A stretch of 64,000 nt of DNA from Chromatiales bacterium (GTDB lineage Bacteria; Pseudomonadota; Gammaproteobacteria; Chromatiales; Chromatiaceae), in the NCBI GenBank assembly GCA_028284585.1, contig JANQRK010000036.1, positions 1 through 64,000 on the forward strand, in the 5' to 3' direction. A program made the translations under genes and the position numbers. Position 1 is the stretch's first letter, and each line of letters opens with the position of its first letter. The notes under the pieces are model-generated. The model had not been told where the DNA came from, searched no databases, and saw only the letters and a list, made by a program, of their open reading frames with translations. Below are positions 39,575-47,527 of the stretch, one piece after another.

Positions 39575-41875
39575 ATGGCACAAGCGGGACAGGCACAGAC
39601 ATTGAGCGGTCAGGCGTTGGCACGCGCGAGGCGGCGTGCCCTGTCACAAGGCGGCAAGGGCGCGCTGGCGTCAGCGCAAGTCAGACCACAGGCTCAACCC
39701 CGCGCGCGTTCGGCGACGACGCCTGCACCCGCAGTGCGGCCAGCAGCGACCGCACGTCCGCAACCTGCTCGATCTGGTGGCGGCGGCGCGCGGGCTGCGT
39801 CGCTCGCACGGCGGCGAGCGTTGTCGACCAGCGGCAAGAGAGCGATGGTGAGCCAAGATCGGATCCGCGACGGTGCCCGTCACAAGCCAGCGGCTCCGAC
39901 GCCAGCGGGATCGAAGGAATCGACGGGACGTGGTGATTGTGGCTGCGGCTGCAAGGAGAACCGCGAAAAGACATCGCCGGCGCCCGAGGCCCCGGCTGCT
40001 AAGTCAAGCAGCCGGTCTAATTCGCGGCCTACTACTCGTCGGCGCGAGATCGCAGGCAACACCAGCCGGGCCGTATCGCTAGCCAGGCGGCGGGCCCAGT
40101 CGGCGCGTGGCAAGGCAGGTATGGGTGCTTCGGGCATGACCGCAGCGCAGACTGCGCGGGCCGCCAATCCGGAGCTTTCAGGTCGTGGTCTAGCCAAGGC
40201 ATTGCGTGCCAACCAAAGTCAGCGTGGCCGCGGCGGGCGCAAGAAATCTGAGCCTTGTGGACGGCGTCGGCCGGCTCGAGAAAACTCGACGGGCGCTGCT
40301 CAAGACGCGAGCTGGAAAGTCGGGGCAAGCGAGACCAGCCACGGCCAAACCGTAACTGGAACCTTAGTGGGTCGCAGCCATGCGGTGACCGGCGATGAGC
40401 CGAGCACCTGCAGGGCGGTGACCGGTACCGAGTACCTAGGCGCCGATATCTTTCGCGAGTTCTGCCAGGCCGAGCCCGCTAAGGCCGTGCGGCGGGTCGG
40501 TGTGAGTCCGACCAGCCGAGGCAATCAGGTCACCGGCAATGAAGTCGGGCGCAGCACCAGTGTCACTGGTGACGAACCAGGTACCTGCAAGCGCGTCACC
40601 GGGACTGAGTACATTGGTACTGATCAAGTAGAGGCCTTTTGCGGTGTGCGCCCGGAGCCGAATCCGGCGAAGGTGACCGGGGTCGAGACCCGTCACGGCA
40701 AGACTGTGACGGGCAGTAATGTCGGTCGCTCAGAACGGGTGACAGGTGATGAGTCAGGTGCCGAGCGTGATCCGACCGGCACTCAGTACACGAGCCCGGG
40801 ACCGGGCGGTGCACCGGCCAAGGTTGGGGCCAGTGCCACGCTACGCGGTGGTTCGGTTACCGGGACGCTGGTTGGGCGTCGCGAACGAATGACCGGCGAT
40901 GAACCCGGCAGTTGCCGCAATGTCACTGGAGACGATTACGTAGGCCAGGAACAGTACCGAGAGTTCTGCGCGACGACTCCAACACCGGATGACCACAAAG
41001 TTGGGATCTCACGAACGCTTCAAGGCGAGGCCGTCACCGGTACCCAAACCGGGCGTTCCGGGCGGGTAACGGGCGACGAGCCAGGTACCTGCAAGGCAGT
41101 TACCGGTACACCCTACGCGGGTTCGGAACAGTATCGTAGTTTTTGTGACGCCGATTCGGCCACGCTGGCGGAAGCCAGGGTGCAACGTCCGCGTCGGTTC
41201 GCCGGTGCACCCATGACCGGTCAGCAACCTTCCGTCGCGGGCAAGATGACCGGTGACTCAAAGGGTGCCTGTGAGCCCGTGAGCGGTACACCTTACGTGG
41301 GTGCCGATCAGGTTGCAGTTGCTTGTCCGGCGACGGCTGCCGAGCCCGGCAGTCCCGATTTTCCCCAGGCCCTAACGAATCCGCCCTGGGGGCAATTCAG
41401 CGTCGAGCCGCCGGCTCACGCGACCGGACCGTCTGGGGTCCAGGCTGGAGTGACCGGCTCGCAGTACGAGCAGGGTCATATCACTGGCCCGTTCGGGATG
41501 GCTGCCGGCAAGGTGACCGGTACCGAGCAGGCCCGCTTCGGCCGCGGTGCAGCCGCTGCCATGGCGGCCACACCACCGACTGCGGAATCGCTCGAGGGTC
41601 GCGTCAAGTCGCGGGTCACCGGCGAAGGAATCGATGCCGGACTCAAGATTACCGGTGACGATTGGGACCGGGGTGACCGGGTGACCGGTACAGAGGGCCC
41701 GTCGGCACAAGGTCGAAATCCCAGCCAGCGCGGCGGTCCGATGAGTGCGATGGCGCCACTCAGGGTCGGTGCTCGCAACACCGATTTGGCAGAGCCGGTT
41801 AGCAAGGTCACGGGTGGCAGCGGCAACACCGATAAGGGTTCCCTGATCACTTACTCGGGCGGAGCCCGCGGCTAA
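39575..41875 (+). CDS. csoS2: Carboxysome scaffold protein CsoS2
   Basis: CsoS2 is the disordered scaffold that joins RuBisCO to the shell. The 766-residue protein has four N-terminal basic repeats that bind RuBisCO (about residues 13-31, 75-91, 167-183 and 203-220, pattern LARRRALSxxGK), about five middle repeats rich in VTG(T/D) motifs with FC at the end of most (~245-530), and a C-terminal shell-anchoring region ending GSLITYSGGARG. A cysteine cluster C122-x-C124-x-C126 lies between N-repeats 2 and 3. The third middle repeat lacks its cysteine. A -1 frameshift site at codons 522-524 would give a short CsoS2A form. Confidence 0.97.
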   Translation: MAQAGQAQTLSGQALARARRRALSQGGKGALASAQVRPQAQPRARSATTPAPAVRPAATARPQPARSGGGGARAASLARRRALSTSGKRAMVSQDRIRDGARHKPAAPTPAGSKESTGRGDCGCGCKENREKTSPAPEAPAAKSSSRSNSRPTTRRREIAGNTSRAVSLARRRAQSARGKAGMGASGMTAAQTARAANPELSGRGLAKALRANQSQRGRGGRKKSEPCGRRRPARENSTGAAQDASWKVGASETSHGQTVTGTLVGRSHAVTGDEPSTCRAVTGTEYLGADIFREFCQAEPAKAVRRVGVSPTSRGNQVTGNEVGRSTSVTGDEPGTCKRVTGTEYIGTDQVEAFCGVRPEPNPAKVTGVETRHGKTVTGSNVGRSERVTGDESGAERDPTGTQYTSPGPGGAPAKVGASATLRGGSVTGTLVGRRERMTGDEPGSCRNVTGDDYVGQEQYREFCATTPTPDDHKVGISRTLQGEAVTGTQTGRSGRVTGDEPGTCKAVTGTPYAGSEQYRSFCDADSATLAEARVQRPRRFAGAPMTGQQPSVAGKMTGDSKGACEPVSGTPYVGADQVAVACPATAAEPGSPDFPQALTNPPWGQFSVEPPAHATGPSGVQAGVTGSQYEQGHITGPFGMAAGKVTGTEQARFGRGAAAAMAATPPTAESLEGRVKSRVTGEGIDAGLKITGDDWDRGDRVTGTEGPSAQGRNPSQRGGPMSAMAPLRVGARNTDLAEPVSKVTGGSGNTDKGSLITYSGGARG
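41138..41182 (+). promoter_or_regulatory. Putative -1 programmed frameshift site in csoS2
   Basis: Codons 522-524 read AGT TTT TGT and contain five T residues (41140-41144). A -1 slip on TTT gives TTG then TGA (41146-41148), ending the protein at 524 residues, exactly where the middle repeats give way to the C-terminal region. A small hairpin (GCCG-ATT-CGGC, 41150-41160) starts six bases after the slip codon, and an 8-bp stem with a GGAA loop (41161-41182, one mismatch) follows. Halothiobacillus CsoS2 is known to make its short form by such frameshifting. Confidence 0.65.
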
Positions 41876-41892
41876 GCGGTAGGAACGACAGT

Positions 41893-43404
41893 ATGCAACG
41901 CGCACATCGACAGCAATCGCGGCGCACCCTGGGTTGGTCCGCGGGGACCGGTACCGCGCCGCTGCGTCGCCCCGGTGCTGTTGGCCGAGGTAGTGGCGCG
42001 GGCGGTGAGTCGGGTCATCCCTTGAGTCGGGGCCGAGAGAACACGGCGCTGTTCGATTATGAGAGCGGCGTGAAGGCTGCCTTCGACACCATCGTACCGA
42101 CACTGAAGCAGGTATCCGCGTTGCAGCACGAGAGTGATTTCGAGCTGCGTGCGCAGCGGCTTGCGCAGGCCGAGCTCGGGTTCGATCTCCCAGAGGCGAT
42201 TCTGAGTGACGCCTGGATTGCACAACTCGACATGCCGCAGCTGTTTGCTTGGTGTGTATTTGAGACCTATCGGCGGTACTGCGATCAGTTTTACGCGCAG
42301 GATCCTCTAGTGGCTGGCGATGCAGACGAATTTGAGGGCTTTTTGCAGGCCTGTGGATTTCACACGCTGGATATCTCCCCGTGTGCCGACGGTCGGCTCG
42401 CACACCTGGTTAGGTATGTGCTGCGACTACCGCACCGGTCAGTGCGCCGGAAATCCTATGCGGGCGCGATGTTCGACGTCGATGACAGTATTCAAAAGTG
42501 GGTGGAGACCGAGATGCTACGTTTCCGTGAGGGTCGGCCGAACACCGCCGATGCCCCGACCCGCTACCTCAAACTGGTTGCCTACCACCATAGCTCGGTC
42601 GACCCAGAACATGCGGGCTGCGCGGCACATGGTTCGGATACGCGTCGCGCCGCGGCGGCCGGATTGGAACGTCTGCAGGCCTTTCAGCAGGCGATTGAGA
42701 ACAGCTTTTGTTGTGGCGCATCAATCGATCTATTGCTGATTGGAATTGATACGGATACCGATGCGATTCGGGTCCATGTGCCGGACGCACGTGGCTCGAT
42801 CGATTTAGACCGCTACGTTGACGCGCAGGCATTGTTCGACGCGACCTGTCGGATGACCGCGACACAAGCGGCAAGTCTCTTGGGCGAGACTGTCCGCGGT
42901 TGCTCGCCGGACGTGGCGTCGGGCATGGCAACACTGATAGAACGCCTACTCGAACACAATCTCTCGCAGATCGACTACGTGCGAGGCTGTTACGGCCAAC
43001 AGTATCCGGATGGCGATCATGCAGAGCGTTTCATCGGTGCCGGCGTAGGCTTCGAAGAGGTGCAGCTGCGCAACCTAATGTATTTCGCCTATCTCGATAC
43101 CGTTGAGGAAGCGGCTCAGGACCTCGACGTCGGTGTCAAGATCTTTTCGGCTCTCAACGTTTCCCGCGGTTTGCCCATACCGGTCGTGGTGCGGTTCGAT
43201 TATCACGGCCGGGTACCGGGTGCTCGTGAGCGTGCGGTTACACACTGTCAGCGTGTCGCCAAGGCCCTGTTTGGGCGCTATGCCGAACTTGCCGGGCGCG
43301 GGCTGTTGCATGTGATGCAGGTGGTGCGCGACTGCAATGCCAATGCATCTATCGAGGTGCTCGAGTGTTCGGTGAATGCCACGCCTGCGGCAGGGGCGCA
43401 CTAA
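41893..43404 (+). CDS. csoS3: Carboxysomal carbonic anhydrase CsoSCA
   Basis: CsoSCA turns bicarbonate into carbon dioxide inside the carboxysome. The 503-residue epsilon/beta-type enzyme has a disordered basic N-terminus that can bind RuBisCO, a helical domain, and a catalytic domain in which C164, D166 and R168 (CADGR) plus H232/H233 and C243 (YHHSS, AGCAAHGSD) match the zinc ligands and Asp-Arg dyad of the family. A defunct second domain forms the C-terminal third. It starts 17 bp after csoS2 and its stop overlaps the csoS4A start (TAATG). Confidence 0.96.
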   Translation: MQRAHRQQSRRTLGWSAGTGTAPLRRPGAVGRGSGAGGESGHPLSRGRENTALFDYESGVKAAFDTIVPTLKQVSALQHESDFELRAQRLAQAELGFDLPEAILSDAWIAQLDMPQLFAWCVFETYRRYCDQFYAQDPLVAGDADEFEGFLQACGFHTLDISPCADGRLAHLVRYVLRLPHRSVRRKSYAGAMFDVDDSIQKWVETEMLRFREGRPNTADAPTRYLKLVAYHHSSVDPEHAGCAAHGSDTRRAAAAGLERLQAFQQAIENSFCCGASIDLLLIGIDTDTDAIRVHVPDARGSIDLDRYVDAQALFDATCRMTATQAASLLGETVRGCSPDVASGMATLIERLLEHNLSQIDYVRGCYGQQYPDGDHAERFIGAGVGFEEVQLRNLMYFAYLDTVEEAAQDLDVGVKIFSALNVSRGLPIPVVVRFDYHGRVPGARERAVTHCQRVAKALFGRYAELAGRGLLHVMQVVRDCNANASIEVLECSVNATPAAGAH

Positions 43405-43658
43405 TGAAGATTTGCCAAGTCGAACGTCCCCTTGTTGCGACCAATCGCATCCCAGGGCTCGAACATAAGCACCTCCAGGTAGTGCGCGATGGATCGTCCA
43501 GCGCGGTTGCCGTGGATGCGGTGGGCTGTATTCCCGGTGACTGGGTGATCTGTGTCGGCAGTTCTGCAGCCCGTGAAGCGGCGGGAAGTAAGGAATATCC
43601 GAGCGACTTGACCATTGTCGGGATCATCGACCATTGGCCGCCGGAGACGAGTGACTGA
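43404..43658 (+). CDS. csoS4A: Carboxysome pentameric vertex protein CsoS4A
   Basis: CsoS4A forms pentamers that cap the shell vertices. The 84-residue protein belongs to the CcmL/EutN family, with MKICQVERPLVATNRIPG at the start, AVDAVGCIPGDWVI and a terminal LTIVGIIDHWPP. The ATG at 43404 overlaps the csoS3 stop, and its own stop overlaps the csoS4B ATG (TGATG), so the three are translated together. Confidence 0.95.
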   Translation: MKICQVERPLVATNRIPGLEHKHLQVVRDGSSSAVAVDAVGCIPGDWVICVGSSAAREAAGSKEYPSDLTIVGIIDHWPPETSD

Positions 43659-43972
43659 TGGAGATCCTACGGGTTGAATCGTCGTTGGTCTGCACACGCC
43701 GGATCGCTGGCTTAAAACAAGTCAGCCTGCGCGTACTGCGTGATGCAACGACTGGTCGGCGTCAGGTCGCTGTCGACCCGGTTGGGGCTCGGTCTGGCAA
43801 CTGGGTGTTCACCATTAGCGGTTCCGGGGCACGTTATGCAGTCGGCGATTTCTCGGTCCTGACGGACCTGACCATCGGCGGAATCATTGATCATTGGATG
43901 CCGCCTGCGGCTACCGAAGATATGCAGGATCAGGACAGTTTTAACCACGTAGCGAGTCAGCGGGAGGCATAG
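43658..43972 (+). CDS. csoS4B: Carboxysome pentameric vertex protein CsoS4B
   Basis: This 104-residue paralogue of CsoS4A has the same pentamer fold (MEILRVESSLVCTRRIAG, VAVDPVGARSGNWVFT, LTIGGIIDHWMPP) plus a ~20-residue polar tail. The two vertex proteins together seal the shell against carbon dioxide loss. It overlaps csoS4A by one base and ends two bases before csoS1. Confidence 0.95.
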   Translation: MEILRVESSLVCTRRIAGLKQVSLRVLRDATTGRRQVAVDPVGARSGNWVFTISGSGARYAVGDFSVLTDLTIGGIIDHWMPPAATEDMQDQDSFNHVASQREA

Positions 43973-43974
43973 AG

Positions 43975-44292
43975 ATGGCAAGCGACAATTACGGTATTGC
44001 ACTCGGAATGATCGAGACGCGTGGGCTAGTACCCGCCATCGAGGCCGCAGACGCGATGACCAAGGCGGCAGAGGTGAAGTTGATCGGGCGTGAATTCGTT
44101 GGCGGCGGCTATGTGACGGTGCTTGTGCGCGGCGAGACCGGGGCGGTCAATGCCTCGGTGCGCGCTGGGGCCGATGCTTGTGAGCGGGTCGGCGATGGAT
44201 TGGTGGCGGCGCACATCATTGCGCGTCCTCATCGCGAGGTCGAGCCCGTGCTCGATGGCGAGCTCGGTGCGCGCTCAGGCCGACGCTTGTGA
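43975..44292 (+). CDS. csoS1: Carboxysome shell hexamer CsoS1 (first copy, altered tail)
   Basis: CsoS1 hexamers tile the shell facets. The 105-residue BMC-domain protein (YGIALGMIETRGLVPAIEAAD, KLIGREFVGGGYVTVLVRG, RPHREVEPVL) is nearly identical to the second copy at 44446 up to EPVL. Its last residues (DGELGARSGRRL) differ in kind, because the 3' end runs into a 109-bp duplication scar. The tail lies outside the BMC core and should not block assembly. H. neapolitanus has three such genes. Confidence 0.95.
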   Translation: MASDNYGIALGMIETRGLVPAIEAADAMTKAAEVKLIGREFVGGGYVTVLVRGETGAVNASVRAGADACERVGDGLVAAHIIARPHREVEPVLDGELGARSGRRL

Positions 44293-44370
44293 GTGGGTCG
44301 GCGATGGATTGTAGCGGCGCACATCACTGCGCGTCCTCACCGCGAGGTCGAGCCCGAGCTCGACAGCGAT
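44267..44370 (+). pseudogene. Duplicated csoS1 3' fragment
   Basis: These ~104 bases repeat 44158-44261, the end of the first csoS1 gene, at about 89% identity and a period of 109 bp. The fragment has one missing base (GGATTGTAGC for GGATTGGTGGC) and an in-frame stop, and ends with a natural-looking ...GACAGCGATTAG. It is closer to the first copy than to the second. It is a remnant of a tandem duplication or of a deleted third csoS1 gene. Confidence 0.85.
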
Positions 44371-44445
44371 TAGGGCTTGGTGTCTTGGTAGCCCAAGACG
44401 CTGAGCAGGTATTCCTTATAACTTCCACAACGGAGATCTAGAGCA

Positions 44446-44760
44446 ATGGCAAACGAAAACTACGGTATAGCGCTAGGGATGATCGAGACCCGCGGTTTGG
44501 TACCCGCGATCGAGGCAGCCGATGCAATGACAAAGGCTGCCGAAGTGCACCTGATCGGTCGCGAGTTCGTCGGGGGCGGTTACGTGACCGTGTTGGTGCG
44601 TGGTGAGACCGGTGCGGTGAACGCTGCGGTGCGCGCTGGCGCTGATGCTTGCGAGCGCGTCGGTGACGGCTTGGTTGCCGCGCACATCATTGCCCGTCCG
44701 CATCGCGAAGTCGAGCCGGTGCTGCCGACCGGTGATCCGGCCGCTGCCGCTGCAGCCTGA
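44446..44760 (+). CDS. csoS1: Carboxysome shell hexamer CsoS1 (second copy)
   Basis: This 104-residue BMC protein has the same core as the first CsoS1 copy, differing at only a few positions (for example H for K in VHLIGREF, A for S in NAAVRAG), and ends with an alanine-rich tail (GDPAAAAAA). A CAACGGAGA site precedes the ATG. It lies 75 bp after the duplication scar and upstream of the ferritin-like gene. Confidence 0.95.
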   Translation: MANENYGIALGMIETRGLVPAIEAADAMTKAAEVHLIGREFVGGGYVTVLVRGETGAVNAAVRAGADACERVGDGLVAAHIIARPHREVEPVLPTGDPAAAAAA

Positions 44761-44796
44761 TTGGCCTGCGTCGCGGATCGGGACTGAGGCAGGTCG

Positions 44797-45279
44797 ATGT
44801 TGGTAGCGCGTGTAGACCAGCAGGTCTTCGGTTATCTTGGCCGGGCGCTGAGCTTAGAACTCTCGGCGGTGCAGCTCTATACCACCCAGGCGCGCTTGGT
44901 CGCGACCTGGGGTCTTGACCAGCCGGGGCGACGTCTGCGTGAGGAAGCGGTCGAGGAGATGCAGCATGCCGAACGGATCATCGCCCGCATGCTCGCGCTC
45001 GGTATTGCGCCGAATGCTTCACAGTTGCGACCGGTGCGACTCGGTCGAGATCTGCGCGAGCTGTTGGAGATCGATCGGGACTTCGAGAACGAGCTGATAG
45101 ATCTCTACCGAGCAGCTGCCCGTCACTGCGCCAGGGCCGGCGACCACGATAGTCGGGTCTTCTTCGAAGAACTCCTCGAAGAGGAGCGCAAGCACGGACG
45201 TGAGCTGGATGAATGGCTGGCTGGGCTTGGCCCGACGAACCAATCAGCCGAGCAGATGGCAGTTGGCAACGCGGGATGA
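44797..45279 (+). CDS. Carboxysome-linked ferritin-like protein
   Basis: The 160-residue helical protein resembles bacterioferritin and related four-helix di-iron proteins, with ELSAVQLYTTQARL, EEMQHAERII and EELLEEERKHGRELDEW giving the E...ExxH spacing. Bacterioferritin-like genes are common in alpha-carboxysome operons, but their role (iron or redox protection) is unproven. It starts 36 bp after csoS1 and is followed by acRAF. Confidence 0.85.
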   Translation: MLVARVDQQVFGYLGRALSLELSAVQLYTTQARLVATWGLDQPGRRLREEAVEEMQHAERIIARMLALGIAPNASQLRPVRLGRDLRELLEIDRDFENELIDLYRAAARHCARAGDHDSRVFFEELLEEERKHGRELDEWLAGLGPTNQSAEQMAVGNAG

Positions 45280-45296
45280 CACGATTTGGGGGCTAG

Positions 45297-45563
45297 ATGA
45301 TGAAACAGCAGTGGCAGGAACGTCAGCGGCCGGCCCGCCTAGAGCGGCGCTATGAATTCGCAGAATACTCGGCGCTGAGCGATTTTCTCGAGTCCGCCGC
45401 GGCCTTGTCAGAGGAAGTGGGTTTTTATCCTGACATGGGATTCGGTCGCGACTATGTCAACATCACCATTCATGCCGAGGAAGGCAGTGGTATCCTGGAT
45501 CAGGACCGGCGCCTGTTTGCGCAAAGGCTAGATGAGTTGTGTATGGCGGAAGCGGGCGGCTGA
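45297..45563 (+). CDS. acRAF, alpha-carboxysome RuBisCO assembly factor
   Basis: The 88-residue protein belongs to the pterin-4a-carbinolamine-dehydratase-like fold and matches acRAF, a RuBisCO assembly chaperone of alpha-carboxysome operons. It has RRYEFAEYSALSDFL, SEEVGFYPDMGFGRDYVNITIH and RRLFAQRLDEL. True dehydratases carry a conserved histidine pair that is not seen here, fitting a chaperone rather than an enzyme. It lies between the ferritin-like gene and mcdA. Confidence 0.88.
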   Translation: MMKQQWQERQRPARLERRYEFAEYSALSDFLESAAALSEEVGFYPDMGFGRDYVNITIHAEEGSGILDQDRRLFAQRLDELCMAEAGG

Positions 45564-45572
45564 CCCGGCCCA

Positions 45573-46199
45573 ATGGCGGTCGTCGCACTGGTAGGCAACA
45601 AGGGTGGGGCTGGTAAAACGACCCTGTGTGTCAATCTCGCGAGTGCCCTTGCCGAGAATGCACCAACCGTGATCCTCGACGCCGACCCGCAACGGTCTTC
45701 GTTGCAGTGGCGGGAAATTGCTGATTGCGCGGAAGCCGTCCCGGTGATCGATGCTGTGGATGATCTAGAGCACCGGGTTCGCGAAAGTGCTCCGCGTTAC
45801 GACTTTGTCGTCATCGATTGCCCGCCGTCGGTGCACTCTAATCAGACGCGTGCGGCGCTCGAACGCTGCGATCTCGCACTTATCCCAGTGCAGCCTTCGC
45901 CGCTCGACCTCTGGGCGACGACCCATATCGAGGGTGAGGTCGAGGCGGCGCGCACCAATAATCCGGAACTACGTGCAGTTTTGGTGATCAATCAACTGGA
46001 GCCACGCACGCGCCTGTCACAATTGGTAAGGCGCGGTCTGTCCGAACTTGGTTTGCCGACCGCTGAATCGGCTGTGCGGCGCCGGGTCGCTTTCCGCAGC
46101 AGTGTCCTAGAGGGACGAAGCGTGCTTGAGCTGGGGAGCCGGGGTAAGGCTGCCGCAGAGGACATTCGTGAACTTATCGACGAGGTATTTAAACAATGA
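45573..46199 (+). CDS. mcdA: McdA, ParA-type carboxysome positioning ATPase
   Basis: McdA binds DNA with ATP and, with McdB, spreads carboxysomes along the nucleoid. The 208-residue ParA-family protein has the deviant Walker A KGGAGKTT, Walker A' DADPQRS and Walker B VVIDCPPS. It is in the carboxysome operon, and its last bases overlap the start of a small basic gene that fits McdB. Confidence 0.9.
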   Translation: MAVVALVGNKGGAGKTTLCVNLASALAENAPTVILDADPQRSSLQWREIADCAEAVPVIDAVDDLEHRVRESAPRYDFVVIDCPPSVHSNQTRAALERCDLALIPVQPSPLDLWATTHIEGEVEAARTNNPELRAVLVINQLEPRTRLSQLVRRGLSELGLPTAESAVRRRVAFRSSVLEGRSVLELGSRGKAAAEDIRELIDEVFKQ

Positions 46200-46420
46200 C
46201 CAGCAGTGACAAGACCAGCGAGCAATTAGTGGCATCGATACGCAAATCCAAGTCCAGTGCAGAGTCGTCGGGCGGTAAGCCCGCTGCCGACAAGACCACA
46301 TCGCGCAGGCGATCGTCATCTCGGGCTAGCAGCGCCAAGGTTACATCGGGTGGCTACTCGACGGCAGTTGACCTTGGGGATGATGCGTTCCAGTTCGGGC
46401 GGCGGGTCTGGCCGGATTAA
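46196..46420 (+). CDS. mcdB: McdB, carboxysome positioning adaptor
   Basis: This 74-residue, serine- and lysine-rich disordered protein overlaps mcdA by four bases. Alpha-type McdB proteins are short, intrinsically disordered and end in a conserved tryptophan; this one ends FGRRVWPD, which fits. It would link carboxysomes to DNA-bound McdA. There is little other sequence to judge from. Confidence 0.8.
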   Translation: MTSSDKTSEQLVASIRKSKSSAESSGGKPAADKTTSRRRSSSRASSAKVTSGGYSTAVDLGDDAFQFGRRVWPD

Positions 46421-46462
46421 CTGGCGACCCTAGCGCCTCCCGTCTATGACAGAGGAAGATGG

Positions 46463-47500
46463 ATGCCCCCGTCTAGCGAGCACGGTTACACCCCGCCGGC
46501 AGCCATGCCGGACTACCTCATTCGTCACGCCACGCTGCGTCAGCTGCAGGTGTTCGAGGCGATCGTCCGCTTGGGTAGCTTTACCCGAGCTGCGGAAGAG
46601 CTGTTCCTCACACAGCCCACTGTTTCTATGCAGGTCAAGAAGCTGGCCGATTCCATGGGCCTGCCGCTGTTTGAACACGTCGGGCGCAATGTGCGACCGA
46701 CCGAGGCGGGGCTGGAGCTGTACGATTCGTGCCGCAAGATCTTTGAGACCTTGGCCAATCTCGAGATGAAGATGGCTGACCTCAAGGGTATCAAGCGCGG
46801 CCGTTTGCGTCTGGGTGTCATCACCACAGCCAAGTACTTTGCTCCCCAGGTCCTCGGTGAGTTTTGCAAGATGTACCCAGGAATTGATGTTGCGCTGAAG
46901 GTCTCAAATCGTGACCGCATAGTGGAGCGCATCAATGCCAACGAAGACGATCTCTACATCATGGGCCAGGCGCCAGATCAGTTCGAGATCGAGGCCTTCA
47001 CGTTCGCGCCCAACCCCTTGGTCGTGATGGCCCCGCGCGATCACCCCCTAGTAGGACACAAGAATATCCCGTTGGCGCGCATTGCCGAGGAGCCGCTGAT
47101 CCTGCGCGAGCCGGGTTCGGGTACGCGAGATGCAATACTGCGCATCTTCAAGGCCGCGGGTTGTCGAGCCCAGGTGCGTATGGAGCTGGGTAGTAACGAG
47201 GCGATCAAACATGCGGTCGTAGGTGGCCTTGGCTTGTCCGTGTTGTCGTTGCATACCCTTTCGTTGGAAGGACCAGCTGGACCGGTAGCGTTGCTCGATG
47301 TCGAGGGGTTCCCGATCATGCGCCAGTGGTATTTGGTCTACCCCAAGGGCAAGGAGCTGTCGCTGGTTGCACGCGCCTTTCTCGATTTTGCACTGGATTT
47401 CGAGCCGCAGATGCGTATCCGCATGCAGCAGATGTGGCCCGACCTCAGCAAGTTTATGGACACGGCCGAAAAATCTGGCTCAGCTGTCGACCAGAAGTAA
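46463..47500 (+). CDS. cbbR: CbbR, LysR-type regulator of carbon fixation
   Basis: The 345-residue LysR-type protein has an N-terminal helix-turn-helix (HATLRQLQVFEAIVRLGSF then AAEELFLTQPTVSMQVKKL) and a substrate-binding domain. Its sequence and place in the locus match CbbR, which activates cbb operons. AGAGGAAG precedes the ATG at 46463; ATG 46505 is a shorter alternative. Unlike many CbbR genes it is not divergent from cbbL but lies at the end of the operon. It probably binds the motif at 37557 and 50812. Confidence 0.92.
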   Translation: MPPSSEHGYTPPAAMPDYLIRHATLRQLQVFEAIVRLGSFTRAAEELFLTQPTVSMQVKKLADSMGLPLFEHVGRNVRPTEAGLELYDSCRKIFETLANLEMKMADLKGIKRGRLRLGVITTAKYFAPQVLGEFCKMYPGIDVALKVSNRDRIVERINANEDDLYIMGQAPDQFEIEAFTFAPNPLVVMAPRDHPLVGHKNIPLARIAEEPLILREPGSGTRDAILRIFKAAGCRAQVRMELGSNEAIKHAVVGGLGLSVLSLHTLSLEGPAGPVALLDVEGFPIMRQWYLVYPKGKELSLVARAFLDFALDFEPQMRIRMQQMWPDLSKFMDTAEKSGSAVDQK

Positions 47501-47527
47501 GGTTTGTGCCACCTCGGTGGTTTGTAT

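Noticed and set aside
40632-40639. A second frameshift site in csoS2 (GCCTTTTG)
   Set aside because: The T-run is shorter, the -1 frame runs on for roughly two dozen codons, and the product would end in the middle of the repeats.
40240-41480. Repeats in csoS2 as a DNA repeat array or CRISPR
   Set aside because: They are in-frame protein repeats with VTG motifs, varied at the DNA level, without uniform spacers.
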